Assembly: GCF_001889405.1 (NCBI RefSeq)
Contig: NZ_CP017921.1
Location: forward strand, 1,502,057 to 1,566,056
Origin: Methanohalophilus halophilus
GTDB lineage: Archaea > Halobacteriota > Methanosarcinia > Methanosarcinales > Methanosarcinaceae
Length of the DNA stretch: 64,000 bases
Direction of reading: 5' to 3'
Under the pieces are notes generated by a model, which was not told the origin of the DNA, did not search any database, and worked only from the letters and a program-made list of their open reading frames with translations. Each line of letters starts with the position of its first letter. The stretch's first letter is position 1. Shown piece after piece: positions 1-9,815 of the stretch. The position numbers and the translations under genes were made by a program.

Positions 1-1178
1 TCCACACCTATACCCTCAGTATCCGCTACCACGATGTAGCAGTCTATCTTGTTGGAAGAAATATCACTCTCAACAGTATAGTAGGTGAGGGCGAAGTTGG
101 TGGTCACTATAATTGGTGAATCGGCAGTAGGTGAACCGACCTCCCATACACCCGGATCAACAGTTACAGGTTTTCTTGGGTCCGTGTAAATAGTATCTCT
201 CAGATGCATCTCCGGCAGCAATGCATAAGGCTCTATGCTATGCATTATCATAATGTCGCCGTACTTTACAGTGAGCACGGAGGCTACCACAGTTTCCCAG
301 TAGGATGCACTGACATCATCATCGTAGGCCATCCATGCAGTCAGGGGAACGGCCATTATCGGATAGGCAACTTCGCCATCCCCGCCTATGCCTGCTCTTC
401 TGATCTTCAGGAAATTTTCGAACGTTGTCTTCATTTCCTTGCCTGTGGGGAATGTTCCCGGGTCAAGTACAAGTTCCTCTATTCCCATTTCTGCAAATGT
501 CTTTGCCATTGACTTGAGCAGGTCCAGGTCATTCGGTGTGAACAGGGTTACAGGCACCTCGTATTCCTTTGCAAGACCAGCAACTTCCTTCCAGTTCTCC
601 TGATTGGCTGCATACATTAGTGGCTTTTTGTCTGCTGCTACTTCCAGGGCGGCTTTTAATACTGCCGTATCAAAAGAACAGAGTACAAGAGGTAATTCTG
701 TAAGTCCGATTACCTTTTTCACGGTGTCGGCAAAAGTTTCGGGCTTGCCGGATACACAACGTACCGCCACCATATCGAGTGTAAGGAATTCTCCCACATA
801 GAATTTCTTGAAAGTCTGGATGGTATTGATTCTTTCCTCAAGTTCCTTGTCATCCATAGTGTCGGTGACATCGTATGCATAGGCCGTCTTGTTGAAAAAG
901 GTCAATTTATGACGGAAAAGGACATCATCTCCACCAATGGTGACTGATTTTTCGCCAGTGCCAATGGTAACTTCCCTGATCTCCGGGGCAAGCAGCTTTT
1001 CCAGTTCCTCGAGTTTCTTGGCATATTTGTCTTCCTCTACCATGGGCAGACAGTCTTCGGCACTTTTGGAACGGTCGATAAGATGTGAGGCAAAGGCCAT
1101 GCATGTATCTTCACCGCACCTGCCACAGTTTGTTCCCGGCAGGTATTTGTAAGCATCAAGGGGGCTATTAATCTTCAT
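1..1178 (-). CDS. cdhE: CdhE, ACDS corrinoid iron-sulfur protein large (gamma) subunit, partial
   Basis: Gamma subunit of the acetyl-CoA decarbonylase/synthase complex, which carries an Fe4S4 cluster and, with CdhD, passes the methyl group between tetrahydrosarcinapterin and the A-cluster of CdhC in the cytoplasm. Only about 392 N-terminal residues are present; the frame runs off the left edge. Residues 18, 21, 26 and 43 are the cysteines of the N-terminal cluster motif (TNCGRCGEDTC followed by DCLPM), and the rest is the TIM-barrel region. ATG at 1178 lies one base after the cdhD stop, and its GGAGGT ribosome site is inside the last cdhD codons, so translation is probably coupled. Last gene of the cdh operon within the window. 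Confidence 0.95.
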   Translation of the reverse strand, partial: MKINSPLDAYKYLPGTNCGRCGEDTCMAFASHLIDRSKSAEDCLPMVEEDKYAKKLEELEKLLAPEIREVTIGTGEKSVTIGGDDVLFRHKLTFFNKTAYAYDVTDTMDDKELEERINTIQTFKKFYVGEFLTLDMVAVRCVSGKPETFADTVKKVIGLTELPLVLCSFDTAVLKAALEVAADKKPLMYAANQENWKEVAGLAKEYEVPVTLFTPNDLDLLKSMAKTFAEMGIEELVLDPGTFPTGKEMKTTFENFLKIRRAGIGGDGEVAYPIMAVPLTAWMAYDDDVSASYWETVVASVLTVKYGDIMIMHSIEPYALLPEMHLRDTIYTDPRKPVTVDPGVWEVGSPTADSPIIVTTNFALTYYTVESDISSNKIDCYIVVADTEGIGV

Positions 1179-1179
1179 T

Positions 1180-2499
1180 TTATACCTCCGCAGTGATCCA
1201 GTTGGTGATGTCCGGGGTCTTTGCTTCAATATTGCCATACAGGGTCTGTGTAATCTCCTTGAGCACCTGTACGGATGTTGGATGCATCATCATGAACATG
1301 TCATTGCCTGCAAGGGCAAGGGACAGTCCTGTAACGATTTCCCAGATGGGACCCCTATATTCTCTGGGTCCCCAGTCAGAATCTTCCTTAAGGGGTGATT
1401 CTTTCATCCAGGATTCACGTGCACCCCAGGCATTGGTGGTACCTGAAGACATCGGGAAGTTTAGTTCATCGTCACCCATAAGGGCGGACAATCTAATCCT
1501 TTCCATGTTACTGTAAGCATAGTCAAGACCGTATCCCAAGGCTGCTGTTGTCGGATCCATCACAATGCTGTCACGTGGGACATTACACTGCTTCATGAGT
1601 TTACGGTTGAGTTCTTTCTGAGCATTGATTTCAAGCTGGGTCCAGGAAAGGACTGCATGACCGTAATCCGTTGCTGCCTTTGCCACCCTTTCATAATCCA
1701 GGTTAAGACTTGCGGATGCAAGCAGTGCACGTTCTCCTTCGGCAACCTCTGCGGCTTTTTCGAGTACTTCAGGGTCTTTCTGTGGATTTCCTGAACCACC
1801 GATTACGATAGGCACATTAACTGCCTGTAATACATCCTCTACTACCTTTGCAGCCTCCTTTGCAGGAGTATCATTGATAAGAGGGTCTGTAGAAATCAGG
1901 TGAATTGTAACCATATCCGCATTATACTCATTGACAACCTTTTTTGCCCATTCTGCAGGGTCTCCCATAACGTCTTCGTAATTGGATTTGACAGATTTTG
2001 CCATTGAGATGGGCATGTCAAAAACATCCATTGTGACATAATTACGGTTGGGCATTTCTGCATCAAAATAGAATGGCATTGCCTTTTCGCCACCCAAAGT
2101 TATTGTGTGGCCACGGCTTCCTCCGTCTGCGGAAGTTGCACCGAGGGTTACTTCCTGGATAGGTGTATTCCATTCGCTACTTCTGGCAACATCGAATTTG
2201 GCCTGCATCAGTTCCTCTATTGCAGGTTCTGCCTGTAATGCCGCAGTTTCTCCTCCGGCTCCAAGACACTGTGCAAAGAGCTGGTCTACAGGATAGCCCA
2301 GCATTCTGGCGATGTTTGCCACATGAAGGGAGATCTGGGCGGCTTCATGGCCAAGGGCATAAGCCATAGCCGGATTCATTCCCCCGCCTCCCTGTATATC
2401 AAGTTCTATGTCACCTTCGATAGTAACCCCTTCCAGGGATTCCACATCGAGGTCTTTTAAGATACTATTAAGGTCTGAAAGTTTGAGTTTATCTGACAT
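1180..2499 (-). CDS. cdhD: CdhD, ACDS corrinoid iron-sulfur protein small (delta) subunit
   Basis: 439-residue delta subunit that forms the corrinoid iron-sulfur component with CdhE and transfers methyl groups in acetyl-CoA synthesis or cleavage. The sequence is a typical CdhD TIM barrel, for example the [18 protein letters not shown] stretch near residue 115 and [20 protein letters not shown] near residue 235. Length matches the family. It lies 22 bp after cooC and abuts cdhE, in the usual order cdhABC-cooC-cdhDE. No frame damage is seen. Confidence 0.96.
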   Translation of the reverse strand: MSDKLKLSDLNSILKDLDVESLEGVTIEGDIELDIQGGGGMNPAMAYALGHEAAQISLHVANIARMLGYPVDQLFAQCLGAGGETAALQAEPAIEELMQAKFDVARSSEWNTPIQEVTLGATSADGGSRGHTITLGGEKAMPFYFDAEMPNRNYVTMDVFDMPISMAKSVKSNYEDVMGDPAEWAKKVVNEYNADMVTIHLISTDPLINDTPAKEAAKVVEDVLQAVNVPIVIGGSGNPQKDPEVLEKAAEVAEGERALLASASLNLDYERVAKAATDYGHAVLSWTQLEINAQKELNRKLMKQCNVPRDSIVMDPTTAALGYGLDYAYSNMERIRLSALMGDDELNFPMSSGTTNAWGARESWMKESPLKEDSDWGPREYRGPIWEIVTGLSLALAGNDMFMMMHPTSVQVLKEITQTLYGNIEAKTPDITNWITAEV

Positions 2500-2521
2500 T
2501 CCACTTCCACCATCCGATTAT

Positions 2522-3277
2522 TTATTGCAATCCAAGTTTTGCTGCGATTCTTTCAACTTCGATAACGGCTTTCGAATCTTCTGGAAGATCATAGAGAGCT
2601 TCCCCTGCGAGATCTCTCTCTGCAATCTTTTCATCCGTTGGAACAAGGCCTATTAATTTCAGGCCAAGTTCATTCGCAGTTTTCTGGATCTGTTCCTTAT
2701 TTTCTTCTGTGACTTTATTTGCGACCACATGGATATTGCGCACATCCGTTTCCAGCTCATGCACAAGTTCACTGATTCTTTCGGCAGTCCTCATTCCTCT
2801 GCGGGAGCCATCGGTGACCACCAGAAGATCATCGATATTCCTGATGGTCTTCCTGCTGAAATGTTCAAGACCTGCTTCCATGTCCATGATAACCACATCA
2901 TAGTTTTCGGTCAGTCGGTCCATGATTCCCCGCAGCAGATTGTTTACATAGCAGTAACAACCTGATCCTTCGGGTCTTCCCATAACCAGCAGGTCATAGT
3001 CAGGTAACTCGTTGAGTGTCTCGTATATCTTGGATTCGAATATCGATTCCTTGTTGATATCGGGTGGCATGTTGTCCCGTTCATTCATCATGTATTCCTT
3101 GATGTCACCTATGGTACGGTCTGCCTCACATCCCAGGGTTTCCGGGAGGTTGGTATCCGGATCAGCATCTATTGCCAGGACAACCTTTTCACTTTTTGTC
3201 AGTTGGCGCATTAGAAGAGTCGTTATGGCCGTCTTCCCGGTGCCGCCTTTACCTGTAATCGCAATGATTTTTGTCAC
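2522..3277 (-). CDS. cooC: CooC-type nickel-insertion ATPase of the cdh operon
   Basis: 251-residue MinD/CooC family P-loop ATPase. The deviant Walker A, GKGGTGKT, is at residues 9-16, and a CYC pair near residue 106 (GSGCYCYVNN) is the metal-binding CxC typical of CooC. By family knowledge it helps load nickel into CO dehydrogenase or the A-cluster using ATP. Its place between cdhC and cdhD is the conserved one in Methanosarcinaceae cdh operons, which supports a maturation role for this complex. Start ATG at 3277, 15 bp after cdhC. Confidence 0.93.
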   Translation of the reverse strand: MTKIIAITGKGGTGKTAITTLLMRQLTKSEKVVLAIDADPDTNLPETLGCEADRTIGDIKEYMMNERDNMPPDINKESIFESKIYETLNELPDYDLLVMGRPEGSGCYCYVNNLLRGIMDRLTENYDVVIMDMEAGLEHFSRKTIRNIDDLLVVTDGSRRGMRTAERISELVHELETDVRNIHVVANKVTEENKEQIQKTANELGLKLIGLVPTDEKIAERDLAGEALYDLPEDSKAVIEVERIAAKLGLQ

Positions 3278-3292
3278 AGGGAAACCTCTGTA

Positions 3293-4690
3293 TTACTCGT
3301 TCTTCTTAATGATTATCTTATCAACAGATACCTTTGCATTCTTGAGAATGACCTTTACACCGCCACTTCCGGAAGTTGGCATGGCTGGCATATTCATTGG
3401 CATTGAGGCAGGCATCTGCATGGCGGGAGCGGCTTGTTGTGGAGTCTCTTCTTCCTCTGCAGCCTCTTCCTCTTCTTCCTTTTCCCATCTATTGACAATT
3501 GGATGGTTCTTTTCTTCCAGGAAGTTCCTGAGAGTATCCAGGTCTGATACATCCTCTTCAGTCGCAATCTTGTCTCTGATATCATCCGGTATATCGTCAG
3601 ATACACGATCCTTGAGATGTTTTGGCATCCAGACCACACGTTCCCATCCACCGTCTGATTGAATGAATTTGGGAGAACGGAAGTAATTGATACCAACACC
3701 AAGGAAACCGCTTATCTGTTTTCCACCACCTGTCTGTCCTGCCATCGTAGAGAATGGAAGGCCGTTGGGTGCAGATTCATTGAAATCCCTGTCCACCCAT
3801 CCAATGCCGTCTACTTCAGGTATATAGAAACCTACTACCTCAAAGCATCCACAGGATGTGTGTGGATATTCAAAGAATGAGTGAAGTTTTATACGATCAT
3901 ATTCCCCGCTTGAAAGGGATTTTGCAGTCTCGTTTACACCGGTGTATTCACCGGATTCAGCATCAATGACATCACCCTTTGGAATCGGGAACTGTGGTCC
4001 TTCGGGGTCTACCTTGGCAGCTGCCCTGCCGTCAAACCAGTTGATAGCACCACATAGGGATATCCGGTCCGGGGTTATTACACATACATTTGATGGTGCA
4101 AAAGACTGACAGAGTGTACATCCATAGAAAGTATCGACATCCTCATCATGGAGGTTACGGGTCCTGTCATCCCTGGCCTTGTACTTGGCTTTTGCTTCAT
4201 CCATGAGTTTTTCAATCTCGTCCTTGTCCGTGATATAGGTAGCTTCCACCTTCTCTATGAACGGAAGTTCGTTCTTGAAAAGCATCATTATTGCCTGTGC
4301 AATGGACTCAAAGGAGGTAACACCCTTTTCCACAGCCTCTTTGCTTAAACGAACCCACACATCATAACGCTGGTTCAGGTGCATAAGCCCCTGTATATAA
4401 TTCTGGAAATCGTGGTTTCTTCTTTCCACAATGGATTCAAGGTCTTCTTCCACAAGTTCGCCGGCAATCTTGTAGATCATGGCGAAGGGGTATCTTCCTC
4501 CCTCTTCCATTTCCTGGATGTCCGGACCGATCATGTTAAACTTGCCGTCTACCACGTCATCCATCTCAGCTGCCTTTACAAGTTCAAAACCAATGGATTT
4601 GGGACCTGAAAGTTCCACGTACATGTCATTTTTTCTGATTCTTTCTCCTTCAAACATTGGAGAAATTTCAAAAGGAAAATCTTCAGCCAT
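3293..4690 (-). CDS. cdhC: CdhC, acetyl-CoA synthase (beta) subunit of ACDS
   Basis: 465-residue beta subunit containing the Ni-Ni-Fe4S4 A-cluster that joins CO, a methyl group and CoA into acetyl-CoA. A-cluster cysteines are visible in YGCTLCQSFAPSNVC (about 188-201) and in SCGCFEV (about 279-285). The C-terminus is an acidic, Glu-rich linker followed by a Met/Pro/Ala-rich stretch and a short basic tail, as in other archaeal CdhC, which lack the large N-terminal domain of bacterial AcsB. 25 bp separate it from cdhB. Confidence 0.96.
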   Translation of the reverse strand: MAEDFPFEISPMFEGERIRKNDMYVELSGPKSIGFELVKAAEMDDVVDGKFNMIGPDIQEMEEGGRYPFAMIYKIAGELVEEDLESIVERRNHDFQNYIQGLMHLNQRYDVWVRLSKEAVEKGVTSFESIAQAIMMLFKNELPFIEKVEATYITDKDEIEKLMDEAKAKYKARDDRTRNLHDEDVDTFYGCTLCQSFAPSNVCVITPDRISLCGAINWFDGRAAAKVDPEGPQFPIPKGDVIDAESGEYTGVNETAKSLSSGEYDRIKLHSFFEYPHTSCGCFEVVGFYIPEVDGIGWVDRDFNESAPNGLPFSTMAGQTGGGKQISGFLGVGINYFRSPKFIQSDGGWERVVWMPKHLKDRVSDDIPDDIRDKIATEEDVSDLDTLRNFLEEKNHPIVNRWEKEEEEEAAEEEETPQQAAPAMQMPASMPMNMPAMPTSGSGGVKVILKNAKVSVDKIIIKKNE

Positions 4691-4715
4691 TCTTTATATC
4701 CTCCCTCTTTAAAAT

Positions 4716-5228
4716 TCAAAGGTTATCAATAAGTTCGTCCAGTGCTTCCAGATGTACTTCGGGTTTAATATTCCCAAAGGACATGGTTGCGTTCTGTGTA
4801 TAGTGTCTTCCTATGTTAATTGTTTTCAGATCCGAAAAATTTTTCAGTCCTGAAAGAACCTGATTAATATAATATTTCTTGTGTCCAAGTAAAATGATCA
4901 GATCATAGCAACCGTTGTCATCCAATCCTTCCCATTTAGGGTCACAAAGGAAAGTACCCAGGAAGTGAATATTGATATATTTTGCATTCACTCCCTCTTC
5001 ATCGACAAAACCCTTTATGGAATGTCCGGTTGCAGCTACAGGAATTCCTTTTTTTGCGATGGCTTTTGCACGGGTAAGGAGTTCTTCTTCCAAAACCTCA
5101 GAACCAACTACAAAGAGTGGCTTTTTAGCTTTTGCTATCATCTTTGCCACAATAGCTGGACTTGTACCTTTGGCAGATTTTGGACCATACGTTGTGTAAA
5201 CCTTCAGGTTTTTCGTGACATCAACCAT
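4716..5228 (-). CDS. cdhB: CdhB, CO dehydrogenase epsilon subunit of ACDS
   Basis: 170-residue epsilon subunit, which associates with CdhA in the alpha2epsilon2 CO dehydrogenase component. It has the family Rossmann-like pattern, with [20 protein letters not shown] near residues 31-50 and a central [12 protein letters not shown]. It has no cysteine cluster, as expected for the subunit. It starts 2 bp after the cdhA stop, so the two are almost certainly translationally coupled. Confidence 0.94.
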   Translation of the reverse strand: MVDVTKNLKVYTTYGPKSAKGTSPAIVAKMIAKAKKPLFVVGSEVLEEELLTRAKAIAKKGIPVAATGHSIKGFVDEEGVNAKYINIHFLGTFLCDPKWEGLDDNGCYDLIILLGHKKYYINQVLSGLKNFSDLKTINIGRHYTQNATMSFGNIKPEVHLEALDELIDNL

Positions 5229-5230
5229 TT

Positions 5231-7636
5231 TTAAGCCTCCTTACACAATCTTTCCACGTTGGTGGGTTGGGCCGACACATCCAGTTTACTGGTAGGACCG
5301 GATACAATCTTCTTTTTATTCCAGTCGATTTCCCATCCAAGCTCCTGTTCAAGTTTCTTCAGCAATTCTTCACGTCTTGCAAGTGGCAGATCAGTTTCGC
5401 TTCTGACAAACTTATACCAGTCATCAGGGATTATTCCCAGATATTTTTCACTGAGTTCGATGTAATGCGTAAGTTTGATCATTCTGCCCATATTGTTGTC
5501 ACTTGGACGGATACAGTTCTTTGCAAGCATAGGCATCATTTCATCAATGGTTTCTGCGGTTGTTAGCAAGAACTCCGGGGCTGCCGGTATATCCATTGTT
5601 TTCCCGTTTCTTGCATCCAGAACCTTCCATTTATCTTCTTCATAGGGTTTACCTATGAGTGCTCTACGGTATTTTGAACCGTGAGGGCCAAGAATTACAG
5701 GGATTCCTAGCCTGTTGCAACCGGTTCCAATTGAAGATGCCTTCTGGGAATATGCTCCCCATGCTACACCAACCGCCCCAACACGATTTAGGATATAATC
5801 GGCTATCTCTTCGTAGTTTCCTGTAATGTTGCGTTGTGCAAATATCGCAGCAACCTTGATGGCAGCAGCGGTAATGTGGGAATTGGAAACACATGAGCCC
5901 ACGTTGATAAGGTTTCCTTTCTGGAACTTTGCAGGATATTTCTCGTAAAGTGTTTCTCCGTCTTCGTTCTGGTACATGCCAAGGTCCATTGCGGAACATC
6001 CGGACATCAGGACGATGTAGTTACGGCGCAGCATTTCATCTGCTATCCGGTACAGGTCTTTTGTTCCATCTGGATAGTTTGAACATCCGACCATTGCAAT
6101 GATGCCTGGTGTGGTACCCATAACAAGGTTGACACCTTCTTCACGGATTTCAGGGTCACTGATCTGGCCACGTCCGACACGAACGGTGCCTTTTTCTTCC
6201 CGGATTACTTTCTGGGATGCCTTTTCAATTACGTTGAGGACAGGTATATCCTTTGGACATGCCTGTTCACATCTGCCACAGGCTACACATTTGTCATGGA
6301 GTATTTCGAAAGGCCTGAGGTCACCTTCTTCAGCAGCGGTCATTGCATCGCTGATTGGCAGGTTAGTTGGGCATTCGAGTTCACATGCAAGGCAATGTAC
6401 ACATCTGGAGGTAAGTTCGTTGAACTCTTCTTCAGTAGGTAGGGATACGACACCTTTTTCCTTGCGAATTTTTGACATTTCCTGTGTAAGTCTGGGGGCA
6501 ACTTCACCGAGTTTTTCAAAGTCAAGTATCAGGGCACCATCTTCTCTGCCTGATTTGAGATCATCGATGATATCTTCAACATCATCTTTGGACCTGTCAG
6601 GCAACCCATACATGATTTTCTCATTGGTTGTGATGACAGGCATCATAAGCTCCCGTGCTTCCCTTAGCACGTCAGCGCGTACACATTGTTCATCGACAAC
6701 AATAACGTCAGGAACACCGGAGCGTATCATCTTGAGTTCCTTGGCAAGGGTTCCGACAACCTTGGCCTTTGGCACGTCTCCTCCTTCGGTCCTGTATCTT
6801 GTCATGTCCAGAGCAGTACAACACAGACCACAAAGTTCCATATTTTCGGTCAGGTCATTGTCTTCCATATAGTCTATAATGTCAGTTACTCCGGCAACGT
6901 TATGGCCGATTACAAGCAGCACAGGTTTTTCGGAGTCGATGGTTCCCATACCAATTTCGGACAGTGGTGATTCTTCATCAGATTTTGGCATTTCCAGACA
7001 GGAAATCTGTGCGATATCGGACACTTCCATTCCTACATGATCGAGCATACCACCATGCATTGCCTTGGATTCGAAATCGATTGCTTCTCCTTCCTGTCCC
7101 ATATGGACACATGCAAGAAGCTGAACGAGTTGTTCCTCCACATAACCCAGGGCGTCTTCAAGATCGCCGAGAGTTTCAGGTTTTTTGCCTGTTACCATCT
7201 GGACATTAGGAGCAATTATATTTGTTTGTCCAACTTTAAGCGGGTAATCTGCCCCGTATTTGTCTATGAGGTGGTGGAGCAGGTGTCTTCCGTGACCGGA
7301 GTGAGCTGATGCTCCTGTAATCACACGCAGCATGAATTCCCTGGCGTTATGGCCTTCCATGTTGATACCACATGCACCTTCCTTGTTCCCGGTAAGGTCA
7401 CAGGTACCGAACGTACAATAACAACACTGGTCACACATAGGTGTGTAGACTGCGTTATATCTCTCAAGAAGCTTATAGTCCCAATCCCTCAGTCCGGAGA
7501 TATTTGGTTTTATGGTGGGCCCGACTTCTCCTTCTTCAGCGGCTGTTTTTTCGATAGCACCTACAATGCTTCCGATGTTGATCTGGACGTTTTCCAGGTC
7601 GCTGACAGAGAATGTCCCTGTTTTAAGTTCACTCAT
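5231..7636 (-). CDS. cdhA: CdhA, CO dehydrogenase (alpha) subunit of ACDS
   Basis: 801-residue nickel-iron CO dehydrogenase that interconverts CO and CO2 with ferredoxin. N-terminal cysteines (68-89, [13 protein letters not shown]) serve the B/D clusters, and the His-rich [13 protein letters not shown] follows near 111-122. Two ferredoxin-type motifs, [12 protein letters not shown] near 412 and [12 protein letters not shown] near 450, are the extra E/F clusters found in archaeal CdhA. Later cysteines ([23 protein letters not shown]) fit C-cluster ligands. First gene of the operon; ATG at 7636 with GGAGGAC about 10 bases upstream. Length is normal. Confidence 0.97.
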   Translation of the reverse strand: MSELKTGTFSVSDLENVQINIGSIVGAIEKTAAEEGEVGPTIKPNISGLRDWDYKLLERYNAVYTPMCDQCCYCTFGTCDLTGNKEGACGINMEGHNAREFMLRVITGASAHSGHGRHLLHHLIDKYGADYPLKVGQTNIIAPNVQMVTGKKPETLGDLEDALGYVEEQLVQLLACVHMGQEGEAIDFESKAMHGGMLDHVGMEVSDIAQISCLEMPKSDEESPLSEIGMGTIDSEKPVLLVIGHNVAGVTDIIDYMEDNDLTENMELCGLCCTALDMTRYRTEGGDVPKAKVVGTLAKELKMIRSGVPDVIVVDEQCVRADVLREARELMMPVITTNEKIMYGLPDRSKDDVEDIIDDLKSGREDGALILDFEKLGEVAPRLTQEMSKIRKEKGVVSLPTEEEFNELTSRCVHCLACELECPTNLPISDAMTAAEEGDLRPFEILHDKCVACGRCEQACPKDIPVLNVIEKASQKVIREEKGTVRVGRGQISDPEIREEGVNLVMGTTPGIIAMVGCSNYPDGTKDLYRIADEMLRRNYIVLMSGCSAMDLGMYQNEDGETLYEKYPAKFQKGNLINVGSCVSNSHITAAAIKVAAIFAQRNITGNYEEIADYILNRVGAVGVAWGAYSQKASSIGTGCNRLGIPVILGPHGSKYRRALIGKPYEEDKWKVLDARNGKTMDIPAAPEFLLTTAETIDEMMPMLAKNCIRPSDNNMGRMIKLTHYIELSEKYLGIIPDDWYKFVRSETDLPLARREELLKKLEQELGWEIDWNKKKIVSGPTSKLDVSAQPTNVERLCKEA

Positions 7637-7768
7637 CTATGTATTGTCCTCCTGGTGTCCCATTGCTATAAACGGATAGCTTTGATGGGAGGTTAAAGTT
7701 TGATAAAAAGTTAATAGTTTATACAGTAGTGGACTGTGTCATAACTAATGTATATCCAATATATAAGT
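7637..7768 (-). promoter_or_regulatory. Putative cdh operon promoter and leader
   Basis: On the minus strand a TATA-like TTATATATT lies at about 7759-7767, giving a predicted start near 7735 and an untranslated leader of about 100 nt before cdhA. Regulated 5' leaders are known for cdh transcripts in Methanosarcina. I found no obvious riboswitch fold. The same 261-bp gap must also hold the promoter of the divergent rhomboid gene. Confidence 0.4.
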
Positions 7769-7897
7769 CTTTCTGGTATTTATCATGATTATAATAGATA
7801 ATTCTTTTTGTGTGTTTGCGCTGTTAATTCAACCTGCTTTCTGATTATGGAAATAGATTTATTTACTTTTGCATATGTGTTTAGGTAGGAGGATATT

Positions 7898-8776
7898 TTG
7901 GATAATCAATGCTGGATATGTGGTAAGAAAGAGCCAGTGATGTATACATGCCGCTACTGTGGCAAAACATTTTGTTCTGATCATCGTCTTCCTGAAAGAC
8001 ATGGCTGTGAAGGCCTGGACGATGGAACACGTTCCAGCTCTGCACGAAATGCAGCTGGAAATAGTGGTACCAGAGGCCGCAGTACTTCCGGTACAGATCA
8101 AATAGTGAAGGATTTTTTTAAAGAAGCCACCAAAAGTGCTGCAAAAGGTGCGGCCGGGAGTGCATTTAACAGGACTAAACGCTCCTTTTATGCTAGCCCC
8201 TCAATGGCCATAATAATTATATGTATATTTTCATTTTTCCTGGAGCTCCTGTTGGGCCAGCCTTATTACACTTTATTCCAGCTTGAACCGGGTAATATCC
8301 TATCCAGACCCTGGACTTTGATTTCTCATATGTTTCTCCATGCAAGTCTTGGTCACCTGTTCTTCAATATGCTTGTTCTCTATTTCTTTGGCCGGATACT
8401 GGAGAGGCGCATTGGCAATTCAATGTTTATTTACCTGTATTTTATTTCCGGGATAGTTGCAGCTTTGGGCTTCATCGCAACGACCTCTACCAGTTACCCG
8501 ATGGTCGGGGCCAGTGGGGCAATAATGGGTGTTTTTGCAACCCTTGCAATTCTTGAACCAAATTTGCCCGTATATGTTTTTTTCTTCCCAATGACTATCA
8601 AATCTGCTCTAATACTCTTTGTGATTGTGGACCTATTTTTCATGTACATGAATATTTCCGGGGACATGATAGCTCATGCAGCCCACTTGAGCGGAGTTTT
8701 TGTCGGCATCATCGTGGGGCGCAGACTTAAGAAGAACCTAAAGGTTTCCCGGGGTTCCTTTTACAGGCGGTGGTGA
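7898..8776 (+). CDS. Rhomboid family intramembrane serine protease with N-terminal AN1-type zinc finger
   Basis: 292 residues. The N-terminus (Cys5, 8, 18, 21, 26, His29, His35, Cys37) is an AN1-like zinc finger, followed by a Ser/Gly-rich linker. From about residue 105 it is a six-helix rhomboid domain: WTLISHMFLHASLGHLFFN, the catalytic serine in GASGAIMG near residue 206, and the partner histidine in HAAHLSG near 261. It would cleave membrane proteins within the bilayer. TTG start at 7898 follows a good AGGAGGAT site. The next gene overlaps its end. The zinc finger could bind substrate or an adaptor, which is inference. Confidence 0.88.
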   Translation: MDNQCWICGKKEPVMYTCRYCGKTFCSDHRLPERHGCEGLDDGTRSSSARNAAGNSGTRGRSTSGTDQIVKDFFKEATKSAAKGAAGSAFNRTKRSFYASPSMAIIIICIFSFFLELLLGQPYYTLFQLEPGNILSRPWTLISHMFLHASLGHLFFNMLVLYFFGRILERRIGNSMFIYLYFISGIVAALGFIATTSTSYPMVGASGAIMGVFATLAILEPNLPVYVFFFPMTIKSALILFVIVDLFFMYMNISGDMIAHAAHLSGVFVGIIVGRRLKKNLKVSRGSFYRRW

Positions 8777-9186
8777 TATTGGGCTCCACCAAGCATCTTT
8801 CTTTACTATATCCCAGGCCTCGTGAAGGGGAAGAAATTCCCGTGCAGTTTATTGATATTGAAAAAAAAATTGCAGCTTGGTCACCTGAAATTAGAAAGAC
8901 TTTATACTTTGACGCTTTTGAACAGGCCGAAGGATTAAAAAGAATAAGAGAAGTATTTGTTTTAAGGGTGTATAACTGGTACCGTGATGGTCAATCTATC
9001 ATTGAGTTGACAAATGACGAAAGAATGCAATTTGAGGATATTTTCAACAAATTTCTCTTATACAGGGGGGAGATTAGGTACAGGAGAAAGAAAGAAGGAA
9101 GGAGGTACAAAAACTATTTCGTACTTGTGGATGATTCATATTCCAAAAAGAATGTAAATGAATGGTTGCTTGCTGAAAGATTATAA
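8770..9186 (+). CDS. Conserved hypothetical protein coupled to rhomboid gene
   Basis: 138 residues, soluble, rich in Arg, Lys and Tyr in its second half (GEIRYRRKKEGRRYKNY); no domain recognised. The probable GTG start at 8770 overlaps the rhomboid stop by 7 bases (other starts are GTG 8773 and TTG 8779), so the two are likely cotranslated. Context suggests a partner or regulator of the protease, but nothing in the sequence proves it. Confidence 0.65.
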   Translation: MVILGSTKHLSLLYPRPREGEEIPVQFIDIEKKIAAWSPEIRKTLYFDAFEQAEGLKRIREVFVLRVYNWYRDGQSIIELTNDERMQFEDIFNKFLLYRGEIRYRRKKEGRRYKNYFVLVDDSYSKKNVNEWLLAERL

Positions 9187-9304
9187 GGTTTGCAGGTCCT
9201 TAGTTGTTATTATAGTCATTATTTGTAATTATGGTTAATTGTTGCTGATACTGTGATTGCACATATTTATTATTATAATGTTTATACCTGCGATAAGAGG
9301 CAAT

Positions 9305-9814
9305 ATGCAGAATGTAAAAACCGGATTTAATTCCATAGTCAAATACCTGAGTACTAAAAAGGAAGTAGGGCGAAGGAGTATTGGACTTCTTGTAGATGGC
9401 CCCAATGTCCTGAGAAAGGAATTTGATGTAAATTTAGAAGAAATAAGGGATGTATTGAAAGAGTATGGTAATGTCAAGATAGGACGTGTTTTCCTTAATC
9501 AGTATGCGTCTAATAAACTTGTAGAAGCCGTGGAAAACAATGGTTTCGAGCCTGTTATTTGCTCAAGCGATGTGGATGTAAGGCTTGCTGTTGAGGGAAT
9601 GGATCTTGTTCATAATCCCAATATAGATACTCTTGCACTTGTGACAAGGGATGCCGACTTTAAACCCTTGTTGAATAAAGCAAATGAACACGGGAAAGAA
9701 ACTATAATCTTTGGTGTAGAACCTGGATTTTCAACTGCCCTTAGAAATTCTTCTGACTATGTTGTAATTTTGAATACAGGAGAGGTTTCGATACCTGAAG
9801 AAGAGATGTCTTGA
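9305..9814 (+). CDS. NYN-domain (LabA-like) putative ribonuclease
   Basis: About 169 residues from ATG 9305 (frame open from 9257). I prefer 9305 because an AAGAGG site precedes it and a TATA-like stretch lies near 9262-9280, within the longer frame. Acidic positions of the PIN-like NYN fold are visible: GLLVDGPNVLR, then DVDVRLAVEGMDL and LVTRDADFKPLL. By family it may be a metal-dependent RNase acting on structured RNA; the substrate is unknown. Its end faces aksA, one base away. Confidence 0.8.
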   Translation: MQNVKTGFNSIVKYLSTKKEVGRRSIGLLVDGPNVLRKEFDVNLEEIRDVLKEYGNVKIGRVFLNQYASNKLVEAVENNGFEPVICSSDVDVRLAVEGMDLVHNPNIDTLALVTRDADFKPLLNKANEHGKETIIFGVEPGFSTALRNSSDYVVILNTGEVSIPEEEMS

Positions 9815-9815
9815 A

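Noticed and set aside
6099..6872. Plus-strand frame of 257 codons opposite cdhA
   Set aside because: Overlaps the ferredoxin part of a confident gene; Ser/Thr-rich composition is typical of antisense shadows.
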